DNA from: an uncultured Saprospiraceae bacterium
Lineage (GTDB): Bacteria > Bacteroidota > Bacteroidia > Chitinophagales > Saprospiraceae
DNA: 37,577 nucleotides
Reading direction: 5' to 3'
Assembly: GCA_937951685.1 (NCBI GenBank)
Contig: CALFBG010000140.1
Coordinates: 1 to 37,577, forward strand
Of this stretch, positions 36,037 through 37,577 are shown piece after piece (the stretch's first letter is position 1; each line of letters starts with the position of its first letter). The notes under the pieces were generated by a model. The model was not told the DNA's origin. It worked only from the letters and a program-made list of their open reading frames with translations, and did not search any database. Made by a program: the position numbers and the translations under genes.

Positions 36037-37577
36037 AAACTTCGAGTTTTTTCTTTGTAATGGACGAACGCTAGTTCATCCTATGGAATTCTTGTGTCTA
36101 CTCAAAACGATCCTTCTATCTACGATTTTCCTCTCTCTTTCTTCGGGTACTCTGAAAGCTAATAATAATACTCCAGCATTTGCACCTATCGAAAACTATA
36201 CATTTAATATTACTTGTGATGATAATGGTACGCCCAATGATCCCACGGATGATAATTTCTCTTTTTCTTTAGTTGCTGCTAACCCCGCTTCCTCTTCTGG
36301 ATGGAATGCAGTAATCGACGGTACTGCTGAAAATGGCAATTATGATCAATTATACAATCTAGGACCTTACCTAATTAGTAATGGAAATCTTAACTTTACT
36401 TTAATTGATAATGATGACGCTACGTACTTTTCGAATGTTACGGTAACACCACCGACGAGTTGTTCTGATACTTGTCAAACCTATACGATCATTCGAACTT
36501 GGACGGCAACGGATGATTGTGATAACGAAACTACTGAAACACAGGTGGTGGAAGTGGAAGATAATAGTGCGCCTACTTTTACGCTATCCGCAGTTGATGT
36601 AACTTTTGAATGTGACGGCGCGGGCAATTATACCGATATTCAAACTTGGATTAATAATAATGGAGGGGCTACTGCTACCGATGAATGTGGTACGGTATAT
36701 TGGTCGAATGATCTTTCCAGTCTTCCTTCTGGTTGTTCTAATACCGGAACGATAGAAGTCATCTTTACAGCTTTCGATCGTTGTGGAAATGAAGCAAGAG
36801 ATACGGCAAGCCTAACGATCGAAGATACTTTAAATCCAATCATTGCGATTACTGCTCAGGATACAGTAGTAGAGTGTAACGGTACAGGCAACAATATTGA
36901 CCTTACTGCGTGGTTAAATAATAATGGAGGAGCCTCTATTACCGATGGCTGCGGAAATAATACAATTAGTTGGACAAATGATTACGCAGGTGGTGGTGTT
37001 CCCGAGTTAGCAAATTGTAATAACGATACGACGAATGTACTATCAGTAGTATTCACAGCGACGGACGATTGCGGAAATTCAATTAGCACAACTGCGCGCT
37101 TCATCATTATAGACACGAGCGATCCAACGATTACGGCAGTTGCACAAGACACAATAGTTGAGTGTAACGGTAGTGGTAACCTAGTAGATTTAACTTCATG
37201 GTTAAACAACAACGGCGGTGCTACGGCTGGCGATGATTGTAATAGCGCAGCAGGTTTCACATGGACGAATGATTACGCAGGTGGTGGTGTTCCGGAATTA
37301 GCGAATTGTAATAACGATACGACGAATGTACTATCAGTAGTATTTACGGCGACGGATGATTGTGGAAATTCAATTAGCACAACTGCTCGCTTCATCATCA
37401 TAGACACAAGTGATCCAACGATTACAGCAGTTGCCCAAGACACAATAGTTGAGTGTAATGGAAGTGGTAATATCGTTGATTTAACTTCATGGTTAAACAA
37501 CAACGGCGGTGCTACGGCGGGCGATGATTGTAATAGCGCAGCAGGTTTCACTTGGACAAATGATTATGCTGGTGGTG
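36011..37577 (+). CDS. Giant exported HYR-repeat protein (giant 3), 3' end beyond window
   Basis: The frame is open from 36011 to the window end (522 codons seen). ATG at 36011 gives MEEHF, recalling MNKQF and MNKHF of giants 1 and 2. The alternative ATG at 36083 gives a classic signal peptide (MEFLCLLKTILLSTIFLSLS, cut near LKA) and may be the true start. A frame stop lies at 35990-35992. After the signal comes a YDDK-type cassette (CDDNGTPNDPTDDNFSFSL ... GWNAVIDG ... LGPYLISNGNLNFTLID), then the second half of a HYR domain (YTIIRTWTATDDCDNE), then long-class HYR domains of ~96-97 residues in tandem (VECNGxGN ... WLNNNGGA ... FTATDDCGN). The last two visible copies are almost identical. The C-terminus, where a T9SS sorting domain might be, is outside the window. 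Confidence 0.85.
   Translation, partial: MEEHFTRYKNFEFFLCNGRTLVHPMEFLCLLKTILLSTIFLSLSSGTLKANNNTPAFAPIENYTFNITCDDNGTPNDPTDDNFSFSLVAANPASSSGWNAVIDGTAENGNYDQLYNLGPYLISNGNLNFTLIDNDDATYFSNVTVTPPTSCSDTCQTYTIIRTWTATDDCDNETTETQVVEVEDNSAPTFTLSAVDVTFECDGAGNYTDIQTWINNNGGATATDECGTVYWSNDLSSLPSGCSNTGTIEVIFTAFDRCGNEARDTASLTIEDTLNPIIAITAQDTVVECNGTGNNIDLTAWLNNNGGASITDGCGNNTISWTNDYAGGGVPELANCNNDTTNVLSVVFTATDDCGNSISTTARFIIIDTSDPTITAVAQDTIVECNGSGNLVDLTSWLNNNGGATAGDDCNSAAGFTWTNDYAGGGVPELANCNNDTTNVLSVVFTATDDCGNSISTTARFIIIDTSDPTITAVAQDTIVECNGSGNIVDLTSWLNNNGGATAGDDCNSAAGFTWTNDYAGG
36574..37577 (+). repeat. Tandem long-class HYR repeats of giant 3
   Basis: Repeats are spaced 288 bp (36836 to 37124) and 291 bp (37124 to 37415). 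The units 36984-37274 and 37275-37565 encode the same 97 residues except one Leu-to-Ile change, while differing at about 22 bases by hand count. Confidence 0.85.

Noticed and set aside
36982..37551. Two near-identical 92-codon antisense frames at the window end
   Set aside because: They simply mirror the two near-identical HYR repeats of giant 3; the sense frame has a signal peptide and known domains.

Overview
The window reads as a chromosome segment from an AT-rich member of the Bacteroidota, most likely of the Saprospira/Lewinella/Aureispira type. The main evidence is two kinds of type IX secretion system (T9SS) C-terminal sorting domain, type B (gliding-motility or CHU_C type) at 3964-4246 and type A (Por-secretion tail) in the gene at 4266-5672. 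Very large SprB-repeat and HYR-repeat surface proteins, and the near absence of Shine-Dalgarno sequences, fit this too. I saw no RNA genes, insertion sequences, phage genes or CRISPR arrays.

Layout: 1-367 is AT-rich upstream DNA. 368-4249 (+) is a T9SS type B exported protein with a seven-bladed propeller-like repeat region. A convergent leftward group of three follows: an exported esterase (4266-5672), a TIR-domain protein (5665-6150) and a small two-helix DUF4231/SLATT-like membrane protein (6208-6639). The TIR stop and the esterase start overlap by 8 bp. A divergent gene (6722-7210) encodes a PGDYG-like two-repeat protein. The TIR, DUF4231-like and PGDYG-like genes look like a small immunity/conflict module, which is an inference.

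The remaining 30 kb is a rightward tandem of three giant exported-protein genes: 5989 aa (7642-25611), 3238 aa (25852-35568) and a third that runs off the end (36011-37577, open). They are built from SprB, LamG, discoidin, DUF11/Ig, HYR, SdrD_B-like, TSP3-like, beta-helix and PKD-like modules. Domains are repeatedly nested inside other domains: LamG in SprB four times at the same site with a ~508-aa super-repeat, discoidin inside an adhesin domain, an unknown domain inside a HYR domain, and two different domains at equivalent sites in TSP3-like stretches.

The most unusual point is how the three giants relate. Giants 1 and 2 end with the same ~140-residue arrangement: the first half of a HYR domain, then a 'YDDK' cassette, then stop. 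Neither has a recognisable T9SS sorting domain. Giant 3 begins, just after its signal sequence, with the same cassette followed by the missing second half of a HYR domain. The upstream regions of giants 1 and 3 (more weakly 2) share ordered sequence blocks and a dyad, suggesting common control. Together they look like a family of split or jointly assembled surface proteins, perhaps an adhesive or prey-contact structure; that role is inference only.
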